A DNA stretch of 64,000 bases from Cupriavidus cauae (GTDB lineage Bacteria; Pseudomonadota; Gammaproteobacteria; Burkholderiales; Burkholderiaceae), in contig NZ_VWRN01000063.1 in assembly GCF_008632125.1 (NCBI RefSeq), positions 1 to 64,000 on the forward strand, in the 5' to 3' direction. Under the pieces are notes generated by a model. The model was given only the letters and a program-made list of their open reading frames with translations. It ran no database searches and was not told where the DNA came from. A program made the translations under genes and the position numbers. Within the stretch, counting starts at the first letter, position 1, and each line of letters opens with the position of its first letter. Below are positions 25,927 through 34,326 of this stretch, one piece after another.

Positions 25927-26301
25927 ATGCGTCATTACGAAATCGTATTCATCGTCCATCCGGACCAGAGCGAGCAAGTGCCGGCCATGATCGAGCGTTA
26001 CAAGACGCTGGTCACGTCGCAGAACGGCCAGGTGCACCGCGTGGAAGACTGGGGCCGTCGTCAACTGGCCTACATGATCCAGAAGCTGGCCAAGGCTCAC
26101 TACGTTTGCCTGAACATCGAGTGCGGCAAGGACACGCTGGCTGAGCTCGAGCATGCGTTCAAGTTCAACGACGCCGTGCTGCGCCACCTGATCGTCCAGA
26201 CGAAGAAGGCCGAGACCGGCCCGTCGCCGATGATGAAGGAAGTCCAGCGCGAAGAAGCCCGCAAGGCTTCGCAGCAAACCAGCGAAGGCCAGGCCGCCTG
26301 A
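25927..26301 (+). CDS. rpsF: 30S ribosomal protein bS6
   Basis: The 124-residue protein begins MRHYEIVFIVHPDQSEQVP as in other proteobacterial S6 proteins and contains VHRVEDWGRRQLAYMIQKLAKAHYV. S6 binds S18 on the 30S platform. The C-terminal tail after residue 100 is charged and Gln/Ala-rich. First gene of the classical operon with priB, rpsR and rplI; the promoter is visible upstream. Confidence 0.97.
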   Translation: MRHYEIVFIVHPDQSEQVPAMIERYKTLVTSQNGQVHRVEDWGRRQLAYMIQKLAKAHYVCLNIECGKDTLAELEHAFKFNDAVLRHLIVQTKKAETGPSPMMKEVQREEARKASQQTSEGQAA

Positions 26302-26366
26302 GTGCGGTCTGCTGTGTGCGGTTCGCTCCGGCATGACCGGGGCGGCATGCGAGAGGCGGTGGCGCG

Positions 26367-26666
26367 ATGAACCAGCTGAGGCTGCACGCCACCCTCGTCG
26401 AGCGCGACGCGTTGCGCTACACGCCGGCCGGCATCCCCGTCGTCAATTGCCTTCTGCAATACGGCGGCGAGGTGGTCGAGGCGCAGACGCCGCGGCAGGT
26501 CGAGTTCGCGATCGCCGCGATGGGCGTCGGTCCGGTCGGCCAGCACTTGGAGCGCACGCCGCTCGGCACGGTGCTCGACTGCGAAGGCTTTCTCGCCCGC
26601 AGGCACCGCAACAGCAAGGCTCTCGTCTTTCACATCACTGGATGTAAAGCATTCGTAAAGGATTGA
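26367..26666 (+). CDS. priB: Primosomal replication protein PriB
   Basis: PriB is a single-OB-fold ssDNA-binding protein that helps PriA restart stalled forks. The 99 residues match family length, with LHATLVERDALRYTPAGIPV at the N-terminus, CEGFLARRHRNSKALVFHIT near the C-terminus, and the operon position between rpsF and rpsR expected in betaproteobacteria. The stop is 3 nt before rpsR. Confidence 0.93.
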   Translation: MNQLRLHATLVERDALRYTPAGIPVVNCLLQYGGEVVEAQTPRQVEFAIAAMGVGPVGQHLERTPLGTVLDCEGFLARRHRNSKALVFHITGCKAFVKD

Positions 26667-26669
26667 ACC

Positions 26670-26948
26670 ATGGCATTCGTCAAACGTGACAACAAGAACA
26701 AGAAGCGCTTCCAGCAGCAGAACCCGCTGTTCAAGCGCAAGCGCTTCTGCCGCTTCACCGTGGCCGGCGTCGAACAGATCGACTACAAGGATCTGGACAC
26801 GCTGAAGGACTTCATCGGCGACAACGGCAAGATCACGCCGGCTCGTCTGACCGGCACCAAGGCGCACTATCAGCGTCAGCTCGACACGGCAATCAAGCGC
26901 GCCCGCTTCCTGGCGCTGCTGCCGTACACCGACCTGCACAAGAACTGA
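26670..26948 (+). CDS. rpsR: 30S ribosomal protein bS18
   Basis: The 92-residue protein has the S18 core KRFCRFTVAGVEQIDYKDLD, then FIGDNGKITPARLTGTKAHY and QRQLDTAIKRARFLALLPYT. The N-terminal 17 residues are rich in Lys, Asn and Gln. It sits immediately after priB. Confidence 0.97.
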   Translation: MAFVKRDNKNKKRFQQQNPLFKRKRFCRFTVAGVEQIDYKDLDTLKDFIGDNGKITPARLTGTKAHYQRQLDTAIKRARFLALLPYTDLHKN

Positions 26949-26975
26949 TCGCCTGGTCGCTAAGGAGAAAACACG

Positions 26976-27428
26976 ATGCAAGTCATTCTGCTGGAAAAAG
27001 TCGTCAACCTGGGCAACCTGGGTGACATCGTTCGCGTCAAGGATGGTTACGCCCGTAACTTCCTGATCCCGTCCAAGCGTGCCCGCCGCGCGACGCAGAC
27101 CGCCATCGCCGAGTTCGAGGCCAAGCGCGCCGAGCTGGAAAAGGCCGCCGCCGAGAAGCTGGCCGCTGCGCAAGCCGAAGGCGAGAAGCTGAGCGGCCTG
27201 ACCGTCCAGATCACGCAGAAGTCGGGCGTGGACGGCCGTCTGTTCGGCTCGGTGACCAACGCCGACATCGCCGAAGCGCTGGCTGGCCAGGGCTTCAAGG
27301 TCGAGAAGGCGCAGGTTCGTCTGCCGAACGGTCCGCTGAAGATGGTCGGCGACTATCCGATCAGCGTGTCGCTGCACACGGACGTCGCGGTCGACATCAC
27401 CGTCTCGGTGCTGGGCGAGCACGTCTAA
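26976..27428 (+). CDS. rplI: 50S ribosomal protein bL9
   Basis: The 150-residue protein has the L9 N-terminal rRNA-binding domain (MQVILLEKVVNLGNLGDIVR, then VKDGYARNFLIPSKRA). A long connecting helix (about 42-75) and a C-terminal domain with SGVDGRLFGSVTNADIAEAL follow. It is preceded by AAGGAG and ends the operon, before a terminator. Confidence 0.97.
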   Translation: MQVILLEKVVNLGNLGDIVRVKDGYARNFLIPSKRARRATQTAIAEFEAKRAELEKAAAEKLAAAQAEGEKLSGLTVQITQKSGVDGRLFGSVTNADIAEALAGQGFKVEKAQVRLPNGPLKMVGDYPISVSLHTDVAVDITVSVLGEHV

Positions 27429-27488
27429 GCCTGCCGGCCGCGACCGGCGCGACATCCGTTCGCGCCGCCGCGGCCCGGCCAGGCCAGC

Positions 27489-27528
27489 AAAAGGCAGGAG
27501 CAGGCTGACAGCCGCTTCTGCCTTTTTT
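27489..27528 (+). terminator. Terminator of the rpsF-rplI operon
   Basis: AAAAGGCAG pairs with CTGCCTTTT, extended inward by four more pairs and an inner GGCT/AGCC stem, followed by a T-rich tail. Confidence 0.85.
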
Positions 27529-27625
27529 CTTTGTGGCGCCCGCACGCATGCGCGTTGTGCGCGGCGCCACCATCATCGGGTCCTCCGCCGGCCGAGATTC
27601 GCTCGGCCATGCGCGGGCGGGCCGC

Positions 27626-27631
27626 TATAAT
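27626..27631 (+). promoter_or_regulatory. -10 box of dnaB, implying a leaderless mRNA
   Basis: A perfect TATAAT ends only 8 bp before the dnaB ATG (27640). Transcription would start at or within a base or two of the start codon. No good -35 is seen. Confidence 0.6.
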
Positions 27632-27639
27632 TGCCCCCC

Positions 27640-29031
27640 ATGAACGCGCCCGTCGCCGATCCCCAACTCGACAATCTCAAAGTCCCGCCGCATTCCATCG
27701 AGGCCGAGCAATCGGTGCTGGGTGGCCTGCTGCTGGATAACGCGGCCTGGGACCGCATCGCCGATTTCCTGTCAGAGGCGGACTTCTATCGCTTCGACCA
27801 CCGGATGATCTTCCAGAGCATCGCGCGGCTGATCTCGGACACCAAGCCGGCCGACGTGATCACGGTCTACGAGATGCTGCAGGTGGCCGGCAAGGCCGAG
27901 GAGGTCGGCGGTCTCGCCTATCTGAACTCGCTGGCGCAGAACACGCCGAGCGCGGCCAATATCCGCCGCTACGCCGAAATCGTGCGCGAGCGCTCGGTGC
28001 TGCGCAAGCTGGTCACGGTGGCCGACGACATCGCGACCTCGGCCTTTGCGCCGAAGGGCCGCGAGGTGCGCGAGCTGCTGGACGAGGCCGAATCCAAGGT
28101 CTTCGCGATCGCCGAGGAAGGCTCGCGCGGGCAGAAGGGCTTCCAGGAGATACAGCCGCTGCTGACGCAGGTGGTGGAACGGATCGACGAGCTCTATCAC
28201 CGCGACACCAATACCGATGTCACCGGCGTGCCGACCGGCTTTCTCGACCTGGACCGGATGACCAGCGGCATGCAGCCGGGCGACCTGATCATCGTCGCCG
28301 GCCGTCCGTCGATGGGCAAGACCGCGTTCTCGCTGAATATCGGCGAGCACGTCGCGGTCGAGCAGGGCCTGCCGGTGGCGGTGTTCTCGATGGAAATGGC
28401 CGGCACGCAGCTGGCCATGCGTATGTTGGGCTCGGTCGGCCGCCTCGACCAGCATCGCCTGCGCACCGGCCGGCTGCTCGACGAGGACTGGCCGCGGCTG
28501 ACGCATGCGATCCAGCGGATGAACGACGCGCAGCTGTTCATCGACGAGACGCCGGCGCTGAACCCGATGGAGCTGCGCGCGCGTTCGCGCCGGCTGGCGC
28601 GCCAATGCGGCCAGCTCGGCCTGATCATCATCGACTACCTGCAGCTGATGTCGGGCTCGGGCGGCGGCGAGAACCGCGCCACCGAGATCTCGGAAATCTC
28701 GCGTTCGCTCAAGGGCCTGGCCAAGGAGCTCAACTGCCCGGTGATCGCGCTGTCGCAGCTGAACCGCAGCCTGGAGCAGCGTCCCAACAAGCGTCCCGTG
28801 ATGTCCGACCTGCGCGAATCGGGCGCCATCGAGCAGGACGCCGACGTGATCCTGTTCATCTATCGCGACGAGGTCTACAACCCGGACTCGCAGGACAAGG
28901 GCACCGCCGAAATCATCATCGGCAAGCAGCGTAACGGTCCGATCGGTACCGTGCGGCTGACCTTCCTGGGCCAGTTCACCAAGTTCGACAACTTCAGCGG
29001 CGGCCCCGCGTTCTTCGACAACGATACCTGA
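27640..29031 (+). CDS. dnaB: Replicative DNA helicase DnaB
   Basis: DnaB is the hexameric 5'-3' helicase of the replisome. ATG 27640 gives 463 residues, the usual length; an in-frame TTG at 27631 overlaps the -10 box and is unlikely. The N-terminal DnaG-interaction domain (VPPHSIEAEQSVLGGLLLD) is followed by a linker and the RecA-like motor. Walker A is GRPSMGKTA (near 222) and Walker B is LIIIDYLQLM. DnaB motifs H3 (SQLNRSLEQRPNKRPVMSDL) and RESGAIEQDADVILFIYRDE are complete. No intein is present. Ribosomal genes rpsF-rplI lie just upstream. Confidence 0.97.
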   Translation: MNAPVADPQLDNLKVPPHSIEAEQSVLGGLLLDNAAWDRIADFLSEADFYRFDHRMIFQSIARLISDTKPADVITVYEMLQVAGKAEEVGGLAYLNSLAQNTPSAANIRRYAEIVRERSVLRKLVTVADDIATSAFAPKGREVRELLDEAESKVFAIAEEGSRGQKGFQEIQPLLTQVVERIDELYHRDTNTDVTGVPTGFLDLDRMTSGMQPGDLIIVAGRPSMGKTAFSLNIGEHVAVEQGLPVAVFSMEMAGTQLAMRMLGSVGRLDQHRLRTGRLLDEDWPRLTHAIQRMNDAQLFIDETPALNPMELRARSRRLARQCGQLGLIIIDYLQLMSGSGGGENRATEISEISRSLKGLAKELNCPVIALSQLNRSLEQRPNKRPVMSDLRESGAIEQDADVILFIYRDEVYNPDSQDKGTAEIIIGKQRNGPIGTVRLTFLGQFTKFDNFSGGPAFFDNDT

Positions 29032-29108
29032 CCGCGCGGGCGCGGCAGGCGGGTGGCGCGCTGTCGTGTTGCGCCACACAAAGCGTACGTCACGCGCCGA
29101 CTACCCTG

Positions 29109-29152
29109 TAGAATATTGCTTTTCCGTGACAGCCGGCGGCAACGCCGGCTGT
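29109..29152 (+). promoter_or_regulatory. Putative promoter and 5'-UTR hairpin of the PhoU-like gene
   Basis: TAGAAT (29109-29114) is followed by a perfect 10-bp hairpin ACAGCCGGCG / CGCCGGCTGT with a GCAA tetraloop (29129-29152), some 73 nt before the start codon. The stem is not followed by T residues, so it is a leader structure rather than a terminator. Confidence 0.5.
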
Positions 29153-29224
29153 TGCGCAATCTCTCCCGCAATCCAGTCATTCCCAACGAGACGGCGCGCC
29201 AGCGCGCCGCGACAAGGAACAGCC

Positions 29225-29851
29225 ATGTTCGGCCGATTCATGCCCACCGAGGGCAAGTTCTTCGAATACTTCAACCAGCACGCCGACTGCGCGGTCACCG
29301 CATCGCGCGAACTGGAAACGCTGATCAACGATCTCGGCAATGCCGAAGCCCACGCGCGGCGCGTGCAGGCCACCGAGAAGAAGGCGGACCGGATCACGCA
29401 CGACACCATCGATCTGCTGCACAAGACCTTTATCACGCCGCTCGACCGGGACGAGATCCACAAGCTGATCACGACCATGGACGACATCCTCGACCTGATG
29501 GAGGACGTGGCCGAGACCATCACGCTGTACGACGTCACCAGCCTGACCGACGAGGCCCGCAAGCTCGCCTCGATCTGCGTGCAGTGCTGCGAACTGGTCA
29601 AGATCGCGGTCGGCCTGCTCGAGGACATGGGCAACGCCAGCACGATCCTGAAGACGGCCCAGCAGATCGATCAGCTCGAATCCGAGGCTGACCGGTTGAT
29701 GCGCGGGGCGATTTCCAAGCTGTTCCGCGACGAGACCGACGTCAAGCGGCTGATCAAGATGAAGGCCATCTTCGAGCAGCTCGAGACGATCACGGACAAG
29801 TGCGAGGACGTGGCCAACATCATCGAAGGCATCGTGCTGGAAAACGCCTGA
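29225..29851 (+). CDS. PhoU-like DUF47 protein, Pit-associated
   Basis: The 208-residue all-alpha protein belongs to the DUF47/PhoU-like group. ATG 29225 follows AAGGAA. Typical segments are MFGRFMPTEGKFFEYFNQHA, ADRITHDTIDLLHKTFITPLDR and IHKLITTMDDILDLMEDVAE, with acidic residues that bind metal clusters in PhoU homologues. It is only 21 nt upstream of the pit gene. DUF47-pit pairs are widespread, and the DUF47 partner is believed to modulate the transporter. Confidence 0.92.
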   Translation: MFGRFMPTEGKFFEYFNQHADCAVTASRELETLINDLGNAEAHARRVQATEKKADRITHDTIDLLHKTFITPLDRDEIHKLITTMDDILDLMEDVAETITLYDVTSLTDEARKLASICVQCCELVKIAVGLLEDMGNASTILKTAQQIDQLESEADRLMRGAISKLFRDETDVKRLIKMKAIFEQLETITDKCEDVANIIEGIVLENA

Positions 29852-29872
29852 GCGCGCCCACCGGAACTCCGC

Positions 29873-30883
29873 ATGCAGACTGTACAAATGAGCTTGTGGG
29901 TGATCGTCCTGCTGGTGACGCTCGCCCTGCTGTTCGATTTCATGAACGGCTTTCACGATGCCGCGAACTCGATCGCGACCGTGGTATCGACCGGCGTGCT
30001 CAAGCCCCATCACGCAGTGGCGCTGGCCGCCGTCTGCAACGTGATCGCGATCTTCGTCTTCCATCTGAAGGTGGCGGCCACGGTCGGCACGGGCACCATC
30101 GACGTCAATATCGTCGACCACTATGTGGTCTTCGGCGCCCTGGTCGGGGCGATCGCGTGGAACCTGATCACCTGGTACTACGGCATCCCGTCCTCGTCCT
30201 CGCACGCGCTGATCGGCGGCCTGGTGGGCGCGGCGGTCGCCAAGGCGGGCACCGGCGCACTGGTCGCCAGCGGCCTGCTGAAGACCGTGGCATTCATCCT
30301 GATCTCCCCGCTGGCGGGCATGCTGCTCGGCTCGCTGCTGATGCTGGTGGTCGGCTGGACCTTCTTCCGTACGCCGCCGTCGCGCGTGGACCGCTGGTTC
30401 CGCCGCCTGCAGCTGGTGTCGGCCTCGCTCTACAGCCTGGGCCACGGCGGCAATGACGCGCAGAAGACCATCGGCATCATCTGGATGCTGCTGATCGCCA
30501 GCGGCCACGTGATGCAGAGCGACAGCGCGCCGCCGACCTGGGTCATCGTCAGCTGCTACGTCGCGATCGGCATGGGCACGCTGTTCGGCGGCTGGCGCAT
30601 CGTGCGGACCATGGGTCAGAAGATCACCAAGCTCAAGCCGGTGGGCGGCTTCTGCGCGGAGACGGGCGGCGCGATCTCGCTGTTCCTCGCGTCCACGCTG
30701 GGCGTGCCGGTCTCGACCACGCATACGATCACCGGCGCCATCGTCGGTGTCGGCTCGGTGCGCAAGACCTCGGCGGTGCGCTGGGGCGTGGCCGGCAACA
30801 TCGTCTGGGCCTGGGTGCTGACCATTCCGGCGTCGGCCTTCATGGCGGCGATCGCCTGGTGGATCGGGCGGCATCTGCTGTGA
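29873..30883 (+). CDS. pit: Inorganic phosphate transporter of the PiT family
   Basis: This is a low-affinity phosphate symporter of the inner membrane. The 336 residues have about ten hydrophobic segments. The duplicated PiT signatures are present: FDFMNGFHDAANSIAT with SSSHALIGGLVGA in the first half, and LGHGGNDAQKTIG with PVSTTHTITGAIVGVG in the second. The cytoplasmic loop is short, as in bacterial forms paired with DUF47 proteins. ATG 29888 (MSLWVIVLL) is an alternative start. Confidence 0.94.
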   Translation: MQTVQMSLWVIVLLVTLALLFDFMNGFHDAANSIATVVSTGVLKPHHAVALAAVCNVIAIFVFHLKVAATVGTGTIDVNIVDHYVVFGALVGAIAWNLITWYYGIPSSSSHALIGGLVGAAVAKAGTGALVASGLLKTVAFILISPLAGMLLGSLLMLVVGWTFFRTPPSRVDRWFRRLQLVSASLYSLGHGGNDAQKTIGIIWMLLIASGHVMQSDSAPPTWVIVSCYVAIGMGTLFGGWRIVRTMGQKITKLKPVGGFCAETGGAISLFLASTLGVPVSTTHTITGAIVGVGSVRKTSAVRWGVAGNIVWAWVLTIPASAFMAAIAWWIGRHLL

Positions 30884-30911
30884 GGCTTGCCCGCAAGGGC
30901 AGGCGATGAAA

Positions 30912-30942
30912 GACAAGGCCAGGCATTTGCCTGGCCTTTGTC
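30912..30942 (+). terminator. Terminator after pit
   Basis: GACAAGGCCAGGC pairs with GCCTGGCCTTTGTC with one bulge and a 4-nt loop. It lies between convergent pit and the NlpC/P60 gene and can act on both. Confidence 0.75.
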
Positions 30943-31011
30943 ATTGGGGCTCCGTTTTTCGGCTGGGCGCCGGTCCACCGGCTCAGTGTGCCGTGGGCCA
31001 GGCCAAGCGGC

Positions 31012-31758
31012 TCAGCGATTGGCGAAGGCGGCGATGGGATCGTCGTCTTCCGGGACCGGCGCCGGGGCGGGCGCCGGCGAAGGCGCTGCGGGCGGCGGCG
31101 GGGAGACGGGCACAGCCGGCACCGCCTGCGGAACCGGCGTGCTCGGCGCGACCGGTACCGCGGCGTTGGCGATGCGCCGCGCGCCGTTGTAACGCGACGC
31201 CCAATAGGACTTGGTCATGTCCTCCAGCCGCACGGTGCCGCCGCTCGACGGCGCGTGCACGAAGCGGTTCTGGCCGACGTAGATGCCGACATGCGAGTTC
31301 GCCCGCCCCGTGGTGTTGAAGAACACCAGATCGCCCGAGGCCACCTGATCGCGCGATAGCGGCGTGCCGCGCGTGCCCATCGCCTCGGTGGTGCGCGGCA
31401 GATTGACGTTGGCCGCGCGCGACACCACGTAGCGGACCAGGCCGCTGCAGTCGAAGCCGGAATCGGGCGTATTGCCGCCGTAGCGGTAGGGCGTGCCGAC
31501 CAGCGACATCGCCTGGATCGAGATTTCTTCGAGGCCGGCGCTCGGCTCGACGATCGGTGCGCGCGGCGTGTTGCGGGCATGGCCGCCATAGCGCGAGGGC
31601 GGCGTGCTGGCGCAGGCCGCCAGCAGCAGGGCGAGGGCGCCCACCAGCAGCCGGCGCGTGTCAATCACGGCGGATCGAATCGACGACAGTGTCGAAGGCA
31701 GCGTCGAGGGAAGCGTCGAGGGAAGCGAAGAAGGAAGGCCGGTGCTGGTCGATCGCAT
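31012..31758 (-). CDS. NlpC/P60 peptidoglycan endopeptidase, lipoprotein
   Basis: The predicted cell-wall hydrolase cleaves peptide cross-links. The lipobox LLAAC puts the acylated Cys at residue 49. The NlpC/P60 domain follows with Cys104 (GFDCSGLV), His156 (SHVGIYVG) and a third polar residue at His168 (FVHAPSSG). The C-terminal 50 residues are Pro/Ala-rich. The first 30 residues are a 12-bp repeat product (LPST units, 31691-31738). GTG 31668 would give a conventional 18-residue signal peptide, so the start is uncertain. Confidence 0.88.
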   Translation of the reverse strand: MRSTSTGLPSSLPSTLPSTLPSTLSSIRSAVIDTRRLLVGALALLLAACASTPPSRYGGHARNTPRAPIVEPSAGLEEISIQAMSLVGTPYRYGGNTPDSGFDCSGLVRYVVSRAANVNLPRTTEAMGTRGTPLSRDQVASGDLVFFNTTGRANSHVGIYVGQNRFVHAPSSGGTVRLEDMTKSYWASRYNGARRIANAAVPVAPSTPVPQAVPAVPVSPPPPAAPSPAPAPAPVPEDDDPIAAFANR

Positions 31759-31820
31759 GGACTGGTGGGCCAGCCGGTGCGGTCCTTCGACCGGGGCATC
31801 GCTGCGCGATGCCCGGATGG

Positions 31821-32360
31821 CTACCAGCGCAACTGCGCGTCGTAGGTGCCGGTGCCGACGGTCATGGACTTGGGCTGGCCGTTGTAAGTGGCGTGCACAT
31901 TGTAGCGGCCCTCCGGCGCCTTGATCAGGCAGCGCGGCCCTTCGGTACGAAATCGCGCCACTTCGTGGCCTTCGCGCATCAGTCGGACCTCGACATCGGC
32001 CAGGTATTCACCGGTCGCGCCCTGCGTAAACAGCACGCCCATGTTGAACTGTTTCTGGCGTGCGGCCAGCCGCCGTTGCTCGTCCTCGCCGACGCCGCCG
32101 CAGACATAGCTGACCGCGCCGACGGTGCGGATCACCGGCTCGTTGACCGGTGGCGCGACCACTGGCGCAGGGGCTGGCGTGGGCGGCTGAACGGATGGCG
32201 GTACCGCGCCGGGCGCCGGCGCGGTCGCGCCCGGGGGCGGCGCCGCGGCCGGTTCGAAGATGGCCTGCGCACGCAGCAGCCCCGGCGCGGTGACCGCGCT
32301 GGCCGCCATCAGGCAGGGGATCAGCGCGCCGGAGGCGCGCTGCCAGCGATCGCTTCGCAT
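31821..32360 (-). CDS. Exported protein with transthyretin-like beta-sandwich end
   Basis: The 179-residue product starts at ATG 32360 behind GGAGG. A signal peptide (to about residue 33) is followed by a Pro/Ala-rich linker. The C-terminal domain (ADVEVRLMREGHEVARFRTE, then GRYNVHATYNGQPKSMTV) looks like a carboxypeptidase-regulatory or transthyretin-like beta sandwich. There are only two Cys. It is 17 nt downstream of phoH on the same strand, so probably co-transcribed. The function is unknown; a cell-envelope role is inferred from export. Confidence 0.65.
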   Translation of the reverse strand: MRSDRWQRASGALIPCLMAASAVTAPGLLRAQAIFEPAAAPPPGATAPAPGAVPPSVQPPTPAPAPVVAPPVNEPVIRTVGAVSYVCGGVGEDEQRRLAARQKQFNMGVLFTQGATGEYLADVEVRLMREGHEVARFRTEGPRCLIKAPEGRYNVHATYNGQPKSMTVGTGTYDAQLRW

Positions 32361-32377
32361 CGCTTGCCTCCGTCCGC

Positions 32378-34081
32378 TCACAGCACGTCCGCCGCGTGGT
32401 CGGCCAGGCGCGAACGCTCGCCGCGCGCCAGCGTGATATGGCCGCTGTGGCTCCAGCCCTTGAAGCGGTCGACCACGAAGGTCAGGCCCGACGAGCCTTC
32501 GGTCAGGTACGGCGTGTCGATCTGCGCGATATTGCCGAGGCAGACGATCTTGGTGCCAGGGCCCGCGCGCGTGACCAGCGTCTTCATCTGCTTGGGCGTC
32601 AGGTTCTGCGCCTCGTCGATGATGACGAACTTGTTGACGAAGGTACGGCCGCGCATGAAGTTCATGCTCTTGACCTTGATGCGCGAGCGGATCAGTTCCT
32701 GCGTGGCGGCGCGCCCCCATTCGCCGGCGCTGTCGTCGCTCTTCTGCAGGACCTCGAGGTTGTCGTCGAACGCGCCCATCCACGGCTGCATCTTTTCTTC
32801 CTCGGTGCCCGGCAGGAAGCCGATGTCCTCGCCGACCGGCACGGTCGCCCGCGTGACGATGATCTCGTTGTACAGCTTCTGGTCCAGCACCTGCTCCAGC
32901 CCCGCGGCCAGCGCCAGCAGCGTCTTGCCGGTGCCGGCCTGGCCCAGCAGCGTGACGAAGTCGATGTCGGGGTTCATCAGCAGGTTCAGCGCGAAGTTCT
33001 GCTCGCGGTTGCGTGCGGTCACGCTCCAGACGTTGTTCTTGTGGTGCGTGTAGTCCTTCAGCGTCTGCAGCAGCGCAGTCTTGCCGTTGATCTCCTTGAC
33101 CTGCGCGTACAGCGGCAGGCTGCCGTCCATCGGTTCCAGGTAGACGAACTGGTTGACGAGGAAGGAGGGCACCAGCGGGCCGGTCAGCCGGTAGAACATC
33201 GCGCCGGTCTTCGGGTCCTGCCAGCTCTCGACGCCCTTGCCGTGCCGGGTCCAGAAATCGTTGGGCAGCACCATCACGCCCGAGTACAGCAGGTCCTTGT
33301 CCTCGAGGACCTGGTCGTTGAAATAGTCCTCGGCCGGCAGGCCCAGCGCCCGGGCCTTGATCCGCATGTTGATGTCCTTGGACACCAGCACGACGTCGCG
33401 TTCCGGATGCTGCTGCCGCAGCGCGCTGACCACCGCCAGGATCTGATTGTCGGCCTTGCCCTCGGGCAGCCCTTCGGGCAGCTTGGTGTCGTTCAGCCGG
33501 GTCTGGAAGAACAGCGTCCCCTGCGCGTCGCGGTTGCCCAGCTTGGCCAGCGGCAGGCCTTCGTCGAGCACGCCGTCGGTGCCGGCCACCAGCGCATCGA
33601 GCGTGCGGCTGACCGCGCGCGCGTTGCGCGCGACTTCGCTCATGCCCTTCTTGTGGTTGTCCAGCTCCTCGAGCGTCATCATCGGCAGATAGATGTCGTG
33701 CTCCTCGAAGCGGAACAGCGAGCTGGGATCGTGCATCAGCACATTGGTGTCGAGCACGAACAGCTTGGCTGGGCCGGTGTCCTTGCGCTGCCGGCGGCTG
33801 GTGGTGCCGGTGCTGGTCTTGACCAGCGACACGGGCGAGGCCGGCGTCGTCGACACCGGGGCGGTCGGCACGTCTTTCGCGCGGGCGCGCGTGCCGGCGG
33901 CACGGGCCTCGACCGCGGGCGCGGCGGCTTCGCTGGGTCCGCTTTCAAGCAGGGCCACGCGTTCCAAGGCCGGAACGGGCTTTCTTGCCTGCGTCGCGGA
34001 CTTCGGCAACCTTGCAACCGGAGCGAACTCGCTCGGGTCCAGCAGTTGTGCAGGCTTGGCGGGCATGGTCGGCAGCGGCAT
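32378..34081 (-). CDS. PhoH family protein with N-terminal PIN domain (YlaK type)
   Basis: The 567-residue protein couples an RNase-like PIN domain to a PhoH ATPase; relatives are RNA helicase/nuclease hybrids. ATG 34081 follows AAAGGAA. After about 100 disordered residues the PIN domain (about 105-250) starts KLFVLDTNVLMHDPSSLF and contains further acidic residues (DNHKKG, SKDINMR). The PhoH domain has Walker A GQAGTGKT (near 377) and Walker B VIIDEAQNLT. It leads a minus-strand group with the exported beta-sandwich and NlpC genes. Confidence 0.92.
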   Translation of the reverse strand: MPLPTMPAKPAQLLDPSEFAPVARLPKSATQARKPVPALERVALLESGPSEAAAPAVEARAAGTRARAKDVPTAPVSTTPASPVSLVKTSTGTTSRRQRKDTGPAKLFVLDTNVLMHDPSSLFRFEEHDIYLPMMTLEELDNHKKGMSEVARNARAVSRTLDALVAGTDGVLDEGLPLAKLGNRDAQGTLFFQTRLNDTKLPEGLPEGKADNQILAVVSALRQQHPERDVVLVSKDINMRIKARALGLPAEDYFNDQVLEDKDLLYSGVMVLPNDFWTRHGKGVESWQDPKTGAMFYRLTGPLVPSFLVNQFVYLEPMDGSLPLYAQVKEINGKTALLQTLKDYTHHKNNVWSVTARNREQNFALNLLMNPDIDFVTLLGQAGTGKTLLALAAGLEQVLDQKLYNEIIVTRATVPVGEDIGFLPGTEEEKMQPWMGAFDDNLEVLQKSDDSAGEWGRAATQELIRSRIKVKSMNFMRGRTFVNKFVIIDEAQNLTPKQMKTLVTRAGPGTKIVCLGNIAQIDTPYLTEGSSGLTFVVDRFKGWSHSGHITLARGERSRLADHAADVL

Positions 34082-34134
34082 GCTGGGCGTTCCTTTCAGG
34101 GGGAGGGGAAAACGGGCGGGGCCGCGCACAGACG

Positions 34135-34177
34135 AAAAAGCCGCCGGGCCCGTTGAGCGGGCGAGGCGGCTTGTCTT
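34135..34177 (-). terminator. Intrinsic terminator after the peroxiredoxin gene
   Basis: On the minus strand AAGCCGCC pairs with GGCGGCTT around an inner GCCCG/CGGGC stem, followed by five T. It ends the peroxiredoxin transcript but lies only 54 nt before the phoH start, so it could also limit read-through into phoH. The rest of 34178-34326 holds nothing I can name. Confidence 0.75.
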
Positions 34178-34326
34178 GTGCGGGCGGACGGCACGGCAGT
34201 TCCGCTACCGGCCCTGGGCATCGTGCGCCTGGGCCGGAGGGGAGAAGCAGCGTGGCAACCAGAATCTGAACTCATTACGGGGCAATGTATCCGAACGATT
34301 TCCGTTTGGCAATTGCCCTGTGAAGG

